Assembly: GCA_008012115.1 (NCBI GenBank)
Contig: SSEB01000010.1
Span: 1-47,406 of the forward strand
From: Nevskiaceae bacterium
GTDB taxonomy: Bacteria; Pseudomonadota; Gammaproteobacteria; Nevskiales; Nevskiaceae
DNA: 47,406 bases
Direction of reading: 5' to 3'
Shown: in pieces, positions 39,114-47,406 of the stretch
Position numbering within the stretch: position 1 is the stretch's first letter
Layout: every line of letters starts with the position of its first letter
The notes under the pieces: generated by a model
Database searches by the model: none
Told to the model about the DNA's origin: nothing
What the model saw: the letters and a program-made list of their open reading frames with translations, nothing else
Position numbers and translations under genes: made by a program

Positions 39114-40436
39114 TCAGTTGGTCGAGTAGATCTGGTGGCTGTGGTGGGTCTTGGGCTCCCAGCGCTGGATGCCCTGCTCCACTTCGTGGGCCTGGATCAG
39201 GCTGGAGCCGCTGCCGGTGGTGGTGTCGACGAAGGCCGACTCCAGGACACGGATCAGGCCGCGGATGTTGCCATGCCAGCGGCAGTCGCGGATGCGTTGC
39301 CAGGCCTCGCGGGTCAGGCCGGTCGGGGCCGTCCAGGTGGTGCACTTGCCGCCGAGGCGCGCCAGCGTGGTGGCAACCACGGCGATCATGTCCTCCTCGC
39401 GCTTGGTCAGCTCCGGCACCTGCAGCACGGCGGCACCCATGCGGGTGAACTCGTCGAGATTCACCGCGTTCTGCAGGTGTTCCCAGCTGCGGTTGGTGGC
39501 AAACAGCAGCGCGCATTCGAGCTGTTGCTTGGCGGAAGCGCCGAACGGCAGATACTGGCCATTGTCCAGCGCCTCCATCAGCACCTCCATCACCGCGCCG
39601 GTGACGCCGTGGCTCTCATCCAGGAAACAGACACCATCGCGCGCATGCGTGAAGGCGCCGGTGCGGGCACCGGCGCCGGGAAAGGCGCCGGACACATGGC
39701 CGCAGAGCAGCGACTTCACCGCCGCCTTGTCGCCAGTGTTCTCGGCCGCGAGGTTGATGGACACGAAGCGTCCCTTGTCGCGCACCAGATAGTAGTAATA
39801 CGCCAGTGTGGTCTTGCCGCTGCCCGGGCCGCCGAGCAGGCAGGCGCGGGACACGCCGTTCTGCGCAAAGCCGCGGATGCGCGCGATCAGCGCATGCAGT
39901 TCCGGGCTGAACACGAAGGCGCTGCGATAGGCGCTGTTCTCGATCTCCGTGCTGACCGGCATGCGGATGACGTTGGCCTCGCGCGTGTGCTGCAGCCGCT
40001 GCGGCAGCTGCTGCGCGATGTCGGCGCCGTCCTGCGCCAGCATCAGGCGCAGGCCGCCCGCGAGCTTGCCCTCGGCGGCACGGCGGTCCAGCCATTTGCC
40101 GAGGCTGACCAGTTGCACGCCGTTGATCGCCACGATCAGGGTCACATTGCGCCCGCCCTGGCGCGCGGCCAGCGCCTTGTCGGCGATACCATCGAGCTGC
40201 GCGGGCTCGACGAACAGGGTCATCAGAAACTCGCTGTCGATGCGGATCGAATCGGCGCGCTCGGGCAACTGCTGGAATTCCGCACGCCGGCTGTCCGGCA
40301 AAGCCTGACGGATGGCGCTGGCGGCGTCGCTCTCGGCGATCGACACGCGGTCGCCGAAAACCCGCAGGTAGGGGGCGGGCGACACGTCCTGGAGACGCGG
40401 CTCGTCCGTGGCTTTCTTGCTGTCCTTGAAAAACAT
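39114..40436 (-). CDS. AAA+ ATPase resembling a sigma54 activator core, without HTH
   Basis: A 440-residue protein starting at the ATG at 40436, with AGGAG about 8 nt upstream. The first 180 residues are a domain I do not recognise. An AAA+ module follows: Walker A GGPGSGKTT (202-210), a loop GAFPGA (250-255) where sigma54 activators have GAFTGA, Walker B VCFLDE (269-274), FATNR, and CRWHGNIRGLIRVLESAF corresponding to the WPGNVREL segment. The protein ends with no Fis-type DNA-binding domain. It may be an activator descendant working from solution or an ATPase with another job. It is downstream of dnaJ and the small membrane gene. Confidence 0.7.
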   Translation of the reverse strand: MFFKDSKKATDEPRLQDVSPAPYLRVFGDRVSIAESDAASAIRQALPDSRRAEFQQLPERADSIRIDSEFLMTLFVEPAQLDGIADKALAARQGGRNVTLIVAINGVQLVSLGKWLDRRAAEGKLAGGLRLMLAQDGADIAQQLPQRLQHTREANVIRMPVSTEIENSAYRSAFVFSPELHALIARIRGFAQNGVSRACLLGGPGSGKTTLAYYYYLVRDKGRFVSINLAAENTGDKAAVKSLLCGHVSGAFPGAGARTGAFTHARDGVCFLDESHGVTGAVMEVLMEALDNGQYLPFGASAKQQLECALLFATNRSWEHLQNAVNLDEFTRMGAAVLQVPELTKREEDMIAVVATTLARLGGKCTTWTAPTGLTREAWQRIRDCRWHGNIRGLIRVLESAFVDTTTGSGSSLIQAHEVEQGIQRWEPKTHHSHQIYSTN

Positions 40437-40554
40437 CCGGGGGCTCCTGGGCGGCATTGCGGCAAGCATAGGCCGGCGGCCGGGCCGTTGCCATGCGCTG
40501 TCGGGGAAAACCCGACCGACGGAGCGCCCTGGCGTCGTGAAGGGCGCGCGCCCG

Positions 40555-40761
40555 CTAGAGGCGGATGAAAACCGGCAGCGCGCTGAGCGCGCCGCCGATG
40601 GCCACCGTCAGCCAGGGATCGGACACGAAGAAGGTGTAGCCCATCAGCAGCAGGCCGCAGACGAGGGGCACCGGCTTCTGCTGCTTGCGGCCGTAGATGA
40701 AATAGCCCAGCCCGATCGAGCCGAACAGCACGCCCCAGAGCAGTGAGGCGGTGTCAGGCAC
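40555..40761 (-). CDS. Small two-helix membrane protein
   Basis: A 68-residue protein with two hydrophobic segments ([18 protein letters not shown] and [14 protein letters not shown]) and a short C-terminal one ([12 protein letters not shown]). Proteins of this size and pattern ([21 protein letters not shown]) recur in proteobacteria, often labelled amino-acid transport protein without proof. The GTG start at 40761 overlaps the dnaJ stop by 8 nt, so translation is probably coupled to dnaJ. The function is unknown. Confidence 0.7.
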   Translation of the reverse strand: MPDTASLLWGVLFGSIGLGYFIYGRKQQKPVPLVCGLLLMGYTFFVSDPWLTVAIGGALSALPVFIRL

Positions 40762-41875
40762 GTTCGAAGAACTTGCGGGCCTTGCCCAGCCAGGACGAGG
40801 TCTCCGGCGTGTTGCGACCGCCTTCGCCGGCCAGCGACTCGCCGAACTGGCGCAGCAATTCCTTCTGCTGCTTGCTGAGCTTGACCGGCGTTTCCACCAG
40901 CACCGTGCAGATCAGGTCGCCGGTGGGGCCGCCGCGCACCGATTTCACGCCCTTGCCGCGCAGGCGGAACTGCTTGCCGTTCTGCGTGCCCTCGCCGACG
41001 TGCAGCGTCTCCTTGCCCGCCAGCGTCGGAATCTCGACGTCGCCGCCCAGGGCTGCCGTCACCAGCGACACCGGCACGCTACAGTGCAGATCGCTGCCGT
41101 CGCGCTCGAAGAACTCATGCGGCTTGACGTTGATCTGCACGTAGAGATCGCCGGCCGGCGCGCCCGGACCGCCAGGCTCGCCCTCGCCGCTCAGGCGGAT
41201 GCGGTCGCCGGTATCCACGCCCGGCGGAATCTTGACCTCCAGCGTCTTCTCGCGCCGCACCTTGCCGGCGCCGCGACAGGTCTTGCAGGGATCGGTGACG
41301 GTGACGCCGCGCCCGCGGCAGTGCGGACAGGTCTGCTGCAGCACGAAAAAGCCCTGCTGCACACGCACCTGGCCGGCGCCGCGGCAGGTCGGGCACTCGG
41401 AGGGCTTCTTGCCGCTGGCGGTGCCGTGACCGTGGCAATCGCCGCACTCGTCCATGGTCGGGATGCGGATGCTTTCGGTGGAGCCAAACACCGCCTGCTC
41501 CAGCGACAGCTCGATGACGTAGCGCAGGTCGGCGCCGCGCCGCGGACCGCCACGCCCACCGCCGAAGATGTCGGAGAACACGTCGCCGAAGATGTCGGCA
41601 AAGCCGCCGGCGCCGCCGAAATCGCCGAAGCCGCCACCTCCACCACCGCGCTGCAGGCCTTCGTGCCCGTACTTGTCGTAGACCGCGCGCTTCTGCGGGT
41701 CGGTCAGCACCTCGTAGGCCTCGTTGGCTTCCTTGAATTTCTCTTCGGCCGTGTGATCGCCCGGATTGCGGTCCGGGTGATACTTCATCGCCAGCTTGCG
41801 ATACGCCTTCTTCAGCTCGTCATCGCCGGCATCCTTGGCGACGCCGAGAACCTCGTAATAGTCACGCTTGCTCAT
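40754..41875 (-). CDS. dnaJ: Chaperone DnaJ
   Basis: Hsp40 co-chaperone of DnaK, 373 residues. The J domain has YHPDRNPGD with HPD at 33-35, then a Gly/Phe-rich stretch ([16 protein letters not shown]). Four CxxCxGxG zinc repeats follow ([32 protein letters not shown]) and the C-terminal substrate domain. It starts at the ATG at 41875, inside the end of the TMEM175-type gene (14-nt overlap), and is coupled at its own end to the small membrane gene. dapB, its usual next neighbour, is about 36 kb away. Confidence 0.97.
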   Translation of the reverse strand: MSKRDYYEVLGVAKDAGDDELKKAYRKLAMKYHPDRNPGDHTAEEKFKEANEAYEVLTDPQKRAVYDKYGHEGLQRGGGGGGFGDFGGAGGFADIFGDVFSDIFGGGRGGPRRGADLRYVIELSLEQAVFGSTESIRIPTMDECGDCHGHGTASGKKPSECPTCRGAGQVRVQQGFFVLQQTCPHCRGRGVTVTDPCKTCRGAGKVRREKTLEVKIPPGVDTGDRIRLSGEGEPGGPGAPAGDLYVQINVKPHEFFERDGSDLHCSVPVSLVTAALGGDVEIPTLAGKETLHVGEGTQNGKQFRLRGKGVKSVRGGPTGDLICTVLVETPVKLSKQQKELLRQFGESLAGEGGRNTPETSSWLGKARKFFERA

Positions 41876-42449
41876 GGTCCCTGATTCTCGATTCGATCCG
41901 GCGGTCCGGGATCAGCCACATCATCGCCACCGCCACGTACAACGTATCGGCGGCCACCGGGTAGCGGCAGGCGAGCACGATCGCCACCGCGTACAGCACC
42001 ACCGAGATTTTCCCCTTGGTATCGGCGCCGATGGCGCGCGCCAGCGTCGACTCTGCGTCGTGATGACGTAGCAAAACCTGCACCAGAATACTGTAGGCGA
42101 CACCGCACATGAGCAACACGCCGCCGTACATCGCAGTCGGAATCGGCTCACCGCGGTTCTCGCCGACCCAGCCGGTGGCGAACGGCATCAGCGACAGCCA
42201 GAACAGCAGGTGCAGGTTGGCCCAGAGCACGCCGCCGGTGACGTGCCGCACCGTGTGCAACAGGTGATGATGATTGTTCCAGTAGATGCCGACGTAGATG
42301 AAGCTGAGCACGTAGCTCAGGAACACCGGCAGCAGCTCACGCAGCGCGCCCAGGTCGGCACCATGCGGCACTTTCATCTCCAGCACCATGATGGTGATGA
42401 TGATGGCGATGACCCCGTCGCTGAACGCTTCCAGCCTGCCCTTGCCCAT
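41862..42449 (-). CDS. TMEM175-type (DUF1211) potassium-channel-like membrane protein
   Basis: A 195-residue membrane protein with about six hydrophobic segments. The first helix holds the signature [20 protein letters not shown], in which the FSDG motif is that of bacterial TMEM175 channels; the segment [10 protein letters not shown] follows the second helix. Bacterial members conduct potassium. The ATG at 42449 is preferred over a GTG at 42455. The gene sits between dnaK and dnaJ and overlaps the dnaJ start by 14 nt, so dnaJ translation is probably coupled to it, which is unusual for this operon. Confidence 0.85.
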   Translation of the reverse strand: MGKGRLEAFSDGVIAIIITIMVLEMKVPHGADLGALRELLPVFLSYVLSFIYVGIYWNNHHHLLHTVRHVTGGVLWANLHLLFWLSLMPFATGWVGENRGEPIPTAMYGGVLLMCGVAYSILVQVLLRHHDAESTLARAIGADTKGKISVVLYAVAIVLACRYPVAADTLYVAVAMMWLIPDRRIESRIRDHEQA

Positions 42450-42476
42450 ACGCACCCCGGTCGCTATACGCAGAAA

Positions 42477-42505
42477 GACGCAGGCGCCGCATGGGCGCCT
42501 GCGTC
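42477..42505 (-). terminator. Hairpin after dnaK
   Basis: A 12-bp perfect stem GACGCAGGCGCC / GGCGCCTGCGTC with a 5-nt loop lies 25 nt past the dnaK stop on the minus strand, followed there by TTTCTG. The U tract is weak, so partial termination that lowers dnaJ relative to dnaK is more likely than a full stop. Confidence 0.6.
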
Positions 42506-42530
42506 CGACCTCATCCCTTCATTGCCGGGC

Positions 42531-44456
42531 TTACTTCTTGTCCTTAACCTCGGTGAACTCGGCATCGACGACATCGCCGTCCTTGCCGCCCGAGGGCTGG
42601 CCACCGCCCTGCGGCGCCTCGCCACCCTCGGCTGCGCCCTTCTTGGCGTAGACGCGCTCCATCAGCGAAGCGGAAGCCTTGGCCAGCGCCTCGCTCTTGG
42701 CGTTGATGGCGTCCTTGTCGTCGCCCTTGTTGGCGTCGCGCAGTTCGCCGATCGCGGCCTCGATGGCTTTCTTCTCGTCGTCCTGCACTTCCGCGCCGAG
42801 ATCCTTCAGCGCCTTCTCGGTGCCGTGGATCAGCTGGTCGGCCTGGTTGCGGGCGGCGATCAGCTCGTTGAACTTCTTGTCTTCCTCGGCGTGGGCCTCG
42901 GCGTCCTTGATCATCTTCTTGATCTCGTCCTCGGACAGGCCCGAGTTCGCCTTGATGACGATGGACTGCTGCTTGCCGGTGGCCTTGTCCTTGGCGCTGA
43001 CGTTGAGGATGCCGTTGGCGTCGATGTCGAAAGTGACCTCGATCTGCGGCACGCCGCGCGGCGCCGGCGGGATGTCCGCCAGGTCGAACTTGCCCAGCGA
43101 CTTGTTGGCCGAGGCAATTTCGCGCTCGCCCTGCAGCACGTGCACCGTCACCGCGCCCTGGTTGTCGTCGGCGGTGGTGAAGGTCTCGCTCTTGCGGGTC
43201 GGGATCGTGGTGTTCTTCTCGATCAGCTTGGTCATCTTGCCGCCCAGCGTCTCGATGCCCAGCGACAGCGGCGTGACGTCGAGCAGCAGCACGTCCTTGA
43301 CCTCGCCGGTCAGCACGGCGCCCTGGATCGCGGCGCCCACGGCGACGGCTTCATCCGGGTTGACGTCCTTGCGCGGCTCGCGGCCGAACAGGTTCTTGAC
43401 CACTTCCTGCACCTTGGGCATGCGCGTCTGACCACCGACCAGGATCACTTCCTGGATTTCGGAGGCGTTGAGGCCGGCGTCCTTGAGCGCGGTCTTGCAG
43501 GGGCCGGCGGTCTTCTCGATCAGGTCCTCGACCAGCGACTCCAGCTTGGAGCGCGTCAGCTTCATGTTGAGATGCTTGGGACCGCTGGCGTCCGCCGTCA
43601 CGTACGGCAGGTTGATGTCGGTCTGCGTCGTGGACGACAGCTCGATCTTGGCCTTCTCCGCCGCTTCCTTCAGGCGCTGCAGGGCGAGCGGATCCTTCTT
43701 CAGGTCGATGCCGGATTCCTTCTTGAACTCGGTGGCGATGTAGTCGATCACGCGCATGTCGAAGTCTTCGCCGCCCAGGAAGGTGTCGCCGTTGGTGGAC
43801 AGCACTTCGAACTGGTGCTCGCCGTCGACCTCCGCGATCTCGATGATCGAGATGTCGAAGGTGCCGCCGCCGAGGTCATAGACGGCGATCTTGCGGTCGC
43901 CCTTAACCTTGTCCAGGCCGAACGCCAGCGCCGCCGCGGTCGGCTCGTTGATGATGCGCTTGACGTCGAGACCGGCGATCTTGCCGGCGTCCTTGGTCGC
44001 CTGGCGCTGGCTGTCGTTGAAGTAGGCCGGCACCGTGATGACCGCCTCGGTCACCTTCTCGCCGAGATAGTCCTCGGCGGTCTTCTTCATCTTGAGCAGG
44101 GTCTCGGCCGACACCTGCGAGGGCGCCAGGCTCTTGCCCCGGGCCTCGACCCAGGCGTCGCCGTTGCTGTGCTTGACGATCTTGTACGGCACCATGCCGA
44201 TGTCCTTCTGGACCACGGCGTCATCGAAGCGGCGGCCGATCAGGCGCTTCACCGCGAAGATGGTGTTGTGCGGGTTGGTGACCGCCTGGCGCTTGGCCGA
44301 GCGGCCGACGACGATCTGGCCGTCGTCGGTGTAGGCGACGATGGACGGCGTGGTGCGCTCGCCTTCTGCGTTCTCGATGACCTTGACGTTGCTGCCGTCC
44401 ATGATGGCGACGCAGCTATTGGTGGTACCGAGGTCGATGCCGATGATTTTTGCCAT
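42531..44456 (-). CDS. dnaK: Chaperone DnaK (Hsp70)
   Basis: Hsp70 chaperone, 641 residues. The ATPase domain begins [16 protein letters not shown], followed by [40 protein letters not shown] and [11 protein letters not shown]. The substrate-binding domain has [17 protein letters not shown], and the C-terminus ends in a Gly-rich tail and [14 protein letters not shown]. The ATG at 44456 lies 77 nt after the grpE stop. It works with DnaJ and GrpE in the same run. Confidence 0.98.
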   Translation of the reverse strand: MAKIIGIDLGTTNSCVAIMDGSNVKVIENAEGERTTPSIVAYTDDGQIVVGRSAKRQAVTNPHNTIFAVKRLIGRRFDDAVVQKDIGMVPYKIVKHSNGDAWVEARGKSLAPSQVSAETLLKMKKTAEDYLGEKVTEAVITVPAYFNDSQRQATKDAGKIAGLDVKRIINEPTAAALAFGLDKVKGDRKIAVYDLGGGTFDISIIEIAEVDGEHQFEVLSTNGDTFLGGEDFDMRVIDYIATEFKKESGIDLKKDPLALQRLKEAAEKAKIELSSTTQTDINLPYVTADASGPKHLNMKLTRSKLESLVEDLIEKTAGPCKTALKDAGLNASEIQEVILVGGQTRMPKVQEVVKNLFGREPRKDVNPDEAVAVGAAIQGAVLTGEVKDVLLLDVTPLSLGIETLGGKMTKLIEKNTTIPTRKSETFTTADDNQGAVTVHVLQGEREIASANKSLGKFDLADIPPAPRGVPQIEVTFDIDANGILNVSAKDKATGKQQSIVIKANSGLSEDEIKKMIKDAEAHAEEDKKFNELIAARNQADQLIHGTEKALKDLGAEVQDDEKKAIEAAIGELRDANKGDDKDAINAKSEALAKASASLMERVYAKKGAAEGGEAPQGGGQPSGGKDGDVVDAEFTEVKDKK

Positions 44457-44533
44457 GGTTGCTGCTCCGAAAATTCTTTAGAAAATTGCTTGGGGAAACC
44501 GTTGACGGGTATCTGGGGCCGGGTGCGGGCGAT

Positions 44534-45082
44534 TCAAGACGCCGGCGCGGCCGGCGCCTTGGCCACCACCACCATCGCCGGGCGCAGCAGGCGCTCGTGC
44601 AGGCGGTAGCCCTTCTGCATCACGTCCACCACGTGATTGGCGGCGACCACGGTGGTCTCGGCCATGGTCATGGCGGCGTGCAGGTCCGGGTTGAACGGCT
44701 CTCCCTTGGGATCGACCTGGCGCACACCCTGCTTCTCAAGCAGCGCCATCAGCTGGCGATAGGTCAGCTGCATGCCTTCGGCCAGGGCCTTGACCTGCGC
44801 CTCGGGCGCCTCGGCGGCCTTCAGGCCCAGCTCCAGGCTGTCGACCACCGCCAGCAGCTCGCCCAGCAGCTTCTCGGCGGCGTACTTGCGGCTGGCATCG
44901 GCGTCACGCTCGATGCGGCGGCGGGTGTTCTCGGCCTCGGCGGCGGCGCGCAGCTGCGCATCGCGCGCAGCGGCGACACGGCCTTCCGCCTCGGCCAGTT
45001 GCGCCTTGAGCGCGGCAATCTCGGCCTCCGGCGTCGCTGGCGTTTCGGAATGGGGGTTCGGGGTCGATTCAGTCTCGCTCAT
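44534..45082 (-). CDS. grpE: Nucleotide exchange factor GrpE
   Basis: GrpE of 182 residues from the ATG at 45082, preceded by GGAGG; a GTG at 45112 inside the repeat element is an unlikely alternative. The long N-terminal helix (EAEIAALKAQLAEAEGRVAAARDAQLRAAAEAENTRRR, described here as residues about 15-60) forms the dimer coiled coil. The conserved core AAEKLLGELLAVVDSLELGL and the C-terminal beta domain GEPFNPDLHAAMTM, then VVDVMQKGYRLHERLLRPAMVVVA, are typical. Copy D of the 110-bp element ends 27 bp upstream of the start, so any grpE promoter lies in or beyond it. Confidence 0.95.
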   Translation of the reverse strand: MSETESTPNPHSETPATPEAEIAALKAQLAEAEGRVAAARDAQLRAAAEAENTRRRIERDADASRKYAAEKLLGELLAVVDSLELGLKAAEAPEAQVKALAEGMQLTYRQLMALLEKQGVRQVDPKGEPFNPDLHAAMTMAETTVVAANHVVDVMQKGYRLHERLLRPAMVVVAKAPAAPAS

Positions 45083-45109
45083 GCGTCCTCCACGGTCTTT
45101 TTTTTCAGC

Positions 45110-45219
45110 CACCCGCTCGCGGGGAAAAAGACAGGCCGTGTGTTATGAATTAGAAGATGATTTGAAAATCTATTGATTAAAAACAACAATGCCAAAGCAT
45201 ATCCGACGCACAGCGGGTG
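45110..45219. repeat. 110-bp inverted-repeat AT-rich element, copy D
   Basis: Exactly 110 bp from CACCCGCT (45110-45117) to AGCGGGTG (45212-45219). TGTTA at element positions 32-36 faces CAACA at 75-79, one base off the other copies. Fourteen of the 54 bases at element positions 27-80 are G or C, so it is the least AT-rich. It lies directly upstream of grpE, in the region where a CIRCE operator or heat-shock promoter would be sought; I see no CIRCE in it. A CAGC on each side may be chance. Confidence 0.85.
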
Positions 45220-45255
45220 CAGCCCGGAGCGGCGGTACGCGGCAGTAATAAGGGT

Positions 45256-45297
45256 CAATTATCCGCTTTCAAGCCCTGGCTCAACAGCTTGGCGGTC
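45256..45297 (-). repeat. Diverged third copy of the hrcA 3' end
   Basis: The minus-strand translation reads GKTAKLLSQGLKADN, which aligns with the real HrcA end SETAKLLTQGLKTE. It is more diverged than the copy at 45318-45411, and is followed by the same downstream block CGAGTGGGCGCCAGCCT. It is probably an old duplication or a remnant of a second hrcA allele. Confidence 0.6.
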
Positions 45298-45317
45298 TTG
45301 CCCACCCGCGGGAGGGA

Positions 45318-45411
45318 CAGCGAGTGGGCGCCAGCCTGACTCATTCGGTTTTCAGGCCCTGGGTCAGCAATTTTGCGGTTTCGCTGACCAGCGGAATGAT
45401 GCGGTGATAGG
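45318..45411 (-). repeat. Direct repeat of the hrcA 3' end, second copy
   Basis: This 94-bp stretch matches 45461-45554 with three mismatches at a distance of 143 bp. It carries the last 22 or so codons of hrcA with its stop and 23 bp of downstream sequence. It is not joined to a start, so it is a 3' remnant. One of the differences is a silent third-base change. Confidence 0.85.
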
Positions 45412-45460
45412 GGCGACCCGAGCCCGAGCAGGGGCCCCGCGTAGCGGGGATGCGGAGGAT

Positions 45461-45554
45461 CAGCGAGTGGGCGCCAGCCTGGCTCATTCGGTTTTCAGGC
45501 CCTGGGTCAGCAATTTTGCGGTCTCGCTGACCAGCGGGATGATGCGGTGATAGG
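45461..45554 (-). repeat. Direct repeat at the hrcA 3' end, first (in-gene) copy
   Basis: The in-gene partner of 45318-45411. It covers the final codons and stop of hrcA (45484-45554) plus 23 bp past the stop. The 50 bp between the copies contain a GC hairpin CCCCGC / GCGGGG at about 45436-45450. Confidence 0.85.
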
Positions 45555-46518
45555 CCATGCGCGTCGGGCCGATCACGCCCAGCACGCCGGCGACCTGCCC
45601 ATCCACGTAGTACGGCGAGGTGACAACGCTGCACTCGTCGAGCACGCGATAGCCCGATTCGTCGCCGATGAAAATCTGCACGCCCTGCGCGCCCAGGCAC
45701 TGGTCGAACAGGTTGAGCAGGTCGCGCTTGCGGTCCAGGGCGTCGAACAACTGGCGCAGGCGCTGCACGTCGGCCAGCTCCGAGAAGCCGAGCAGGTTGG
45801 CGCCGCCGGCCAGCACGTAGTCCTGCTGCTCGTCGGCGGCGAAGGCCTGGTCGGCCACGGCGACGGCATCGCGCAGGGTCTGGTTGACGCGGTTCTGGGC
45901 ATCCATCACATCGTCCTGCAGCGCGCGCCGCAGGCCGGCCAGTTCACGGCCGGCGTAGCGCTCGTTGAGGATGTTGGCCAGACGCTCCAGCTCGTCGGCG
46001 CCGTAATCGCGATCGACGTTCAGGATGCGGTTCTGCACCTCGCGCTGGTTGACCACCAGGATGGCCAGCACGCGGCGGTCGGACAGCGGCAGGAACTCGA
46101 TGCGGCGCAGCACCGCGAGGTTGCGGCGCGGCACGGTGACCACGCCGGCCATGTGCGACAGCGAGGACAGCAGGGTGCTGGCGGCCTGCACCAGGTTCTC
46201 CGGCGCGCGATCGCGCGGCAGCAGTTCGTCGGCGAGGCTGGCGTAGACCTCCTGCGGCAGCGACTCCGGCGCCAGCAGGCTGTCGACGAAATAGCGGTAG
46301 CCGCGCGTGGTCGGCACGCGGCCGGCCGAGGTATGCGGCGAGGCGACGAAGCCGAGTTCGTCGAGGTCGGCCATGACGTTGCGGATGGTCGCCGGCGACA
46401 CGCCGAGACTGGCCATGCGCGACAGCGTCCGCGAACCCACGGGCTGGCCGTCGTGGATGTAACGCTCCACCAGCAGCTTGAGCAGCTCGGCGGCGCGGGG
46501 TTCGAGGGTCTTGGACAT
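45484..46518 (-). CDS. hrcA: Heat-inducible transcription repressor HrcA
   Basis: A 344-residue repressor that elsewhere binds the CIRCE operator of groE and dnaK operons. The N-terminal winged helix is RAAELLKLLVERYIHDGQPVGSRTLSRM, then SPATIRNVMADLDELGFVASPHTSAGRVPT, the HrcA signature; the GAF-like ligand domain and the C-terminal VVTSPYYVDGQVAGVLGVIGPTRMAY follow. The start at 46518 (MSKTLEPRA) is preferred over a longer frame. It is divergent from nadK. No CIRCE was found upstream of hrcA or grpE, so its target may lie outside this window. Confidence 0.94.
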   Translation of the reverse strand: MSKTLEPRAAELLKLLVERYIHDGQPVGSRTLSRMASLGVSPATIRNVMADLDELGFVASPHTSAGRVPTTRGYRYFVDSLLAPESLPQEVYASLADELLPRDRAPENLVQAASTLLSSLSHMAGVVTVPRRNLAVLRRIEFLPLSDRRVLAILVVNQREVQNRILNVDRDYGADELERLANILNERYAGRELAGLRRALQDDVMDAQNRVNQTLRDAVAVADQAFAADEQQDYVLAGGANLLGFSELADVQRLRQLFDALDRKRDLLNLFDQCLGAQGVQIFIGDESGYRVLDECSVVTSPYYVDGQVAGVLGVIGPTRMAYHRIIPLVSETAKLLTQGLKTE

Positions 46519-46622
46519 GGCGTGACAGGCGTGTGACTGCGTGCATCGTATAAAGCCGGCGGTCCTTTCGACAAGCACGGCGCGAACCGCTACTTTATGC
46601 GCGTCTTTTCTCCCCGACTTTC

Positions 46623-47406
46623 ATGGCCGCCTTCCACACCGTTGGCATCATCGGCAAGCTGCGCGACGCGCAGATCGGGCCCACGCTGTCGCGCCTGGCG
46701 GCACAGCTGCGGGACCTGGGCAGCGCCGTGCTGGTGGATGCGCGCAGTGCCGACCACATCGACGACCCCGCCTGCGGTTTCGCCACGCTGGACGACATCG
46801 GCCGCCGCTGCGATCTCGCCATCGTCGTCGGCGGCGACGGCACCCTGCTCTCCGCCGCGCGCACGCTGGCGCCGGCTGGCGTGCCGATCCTGGGCGTCAA
46901 CCGCGGCCGCCTCGGCTTCATGGTCGACGTCAATCCGCAGGAGATGGCGGCGACGCTGGCGCAGGTGTTCGACGGCCACTACGTCAAGGAAGAGCGCCTG
47001 CTGCTGAGCGCGCGCATCCTGCGCGAGGACGGCGCCGACCGCGACGGCCCGTTCCTGGCGATCAACGACGTGGTGATCCGCAACCAGGCGGCGGTGCGCA
47101 TGCTGGAGTTCGAGACCTGGATCGGCGGCGAGTTCATCAGCCAGCACCGCGCCGACGGCATCATCGTGTCCACACCCACCGGCTCCACCGCCTACGCGCT
47201 GTCCGGCGGCGGCCCGGTCCTGCATCCCTCGCTGCAGGCCCTGACCCTGGTGCCGATCTGCCCGCACACACTCTCCGACCGGCCCATCGTGGTCGGCGCC
47301 GACCGCGCCGTGCGCCTGGTGCTCGGCGGCAACGAGGGCACGCGGGCCATGTTCACCTGCGACGGCCAGACCAACGAAAGCCTGAACCCCGGCGATGCCG
47401 TCGAGA
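46623..47406 (+). CDS. nadK: NAD kinase (cut by window edge)
   Basis: Phosphorylates NAD to NADP. From the ATG at 46623 (MAAFHTVGIIGKLRD) 261 codons are visible, with the C-terminus beyond position 47406; family members have about 290 residues. The GGDGT motif with catalytic Asp is present (VVGGDGTLLSAART), then GVNRGRLGFMVD, LAINDVVI, and the NAD-binding STPTGSTAYALSGGGPVLHP. nadK divergent from the hrcA-grpE region is a common gammaproteobacterial arrangement. An inverse-orientation neighbour (recN in many genomes) would be expected past the right edge. Confidence 0.96.
   Translation, partial: MAAFHTVGIIGKLRDAQIGPTLSRLAAQLRDLGSAVLVDARSADHIDDPACGFATLDDIGRRCDLAIVVGGDGTLLSAARTLAPAGVPILGVNRGRLGFMVDVNPQEMAATLAQVFDGHYVKEERLLLSARILREDGADRDGPFLAINDVVIRNQAAVRMLEFETWIGGEFISQHRADGIIVSTPTGSTAYALSGGGPVLHPSLQALTLVPICPHTLSDRPIVVGADRAVRLVLGGNEGTRAMFTCDGQTNESLNPGDAVE

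Noticed and set aside
45083..46622. CIRCE operator for HrcA near grpE or hrcA
   Set aside because: I looked for TTAGCACTC-N9-GAGTGCTAA and near variants in both upstream regions and saw none.

Overview
This window reads as a chromosomal segment of a high-GC gammaproteobacterium. The housekeeping content (RsmJ, a YqiB/DUF1249 protein, PpsR-PpsA, a LeuE-like exporter between carA and carB) points to that class. An hrcA-grpE-dnaK-dnaJ set divergent from nadK suits the Xanthomonadales/Nevskiales side better than enterics or pseudomonads. The placement is inference, since no rRNA is present.

Layout. 1-6,874 (minus strand): nudL-like CoA pyrophosphatase, single-domain mazG, degV, dapB, a PA0069-type radical SAM protein, carA, leuE-like exporter, carB (cut by the left edge). 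7,071-9,338 (plus): two translationally coupled hotdog thioesterases, a small HTH-like protein, an SCP2 protein and rsmJ. 9,888-12,895 (plus): an aldo/keto reductase and a Tat-signalled, tailspike-like beta-helix protein with an S74 self-cleaving C-terminus. 12,888-31,159 (minus): a surface-glycan locus of about 18 kb whose genes all point one way: rfbBDAC (dTDP-L-rhamnose), pseB, pseC, an spsF-like cytidylyltransferase, a class III aminotransferase, a fused pseG-pseH, pseI, wzx, a hexapeptide acyltransferase, a PhyH dioxygenase, a KpsC/KpsS-like transferase, a GT4, wzy and a DUF1972 glycosyltransferase. It should make a Wzx/Wzy-assembled glycan with rhamnose and a pseudaminic-type nonulosonic acid. 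31,207-38,464: TlpA-like thioredoxin, YqiB, phosphoglucomutase, ppsR/ppsA, a T2 ribonuclease, tRNA-Ala(GGC) and tRNA-Glu(TTC). 38,492-46,518 (minus): an SH3-like protein, a sigma54-activator-like AAA+ ATPase without HTH, a small membrane protein, dnaJ, a TMEM175-type channel, dnaK, grpE and hrcA. 46,623-end (plus): nadK, cut by the right edge.

The most unusual signal is a family of four intergenic elements, each exactly 110 bp (6885-6994, 34095-34204, 38970-39079, 45110-45219). All are bounded by the inverted repeat CACCCGCT / AGCGGGTG. An inner inverted pair, TGTTA / TAACA (CAACA in one copy), lies on the same symmetry axis, and the AT-rich interior is otherwise not conserved. Fixed length and conserved ends with a free interior suggest a spacing-constrained protein-binding or recombination site rather than a recent transposon copy.

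Other points worth a look: the usual dnaJ-dapB neighbourhood is split by about 36 kb containing the glycan locus; the 3' end of hrcA is repeated downstream of itself; the nonulosonate genes have an unusual composition; and a phage-tailspike-like protein with a Tat signal sits beside the glycan genes.
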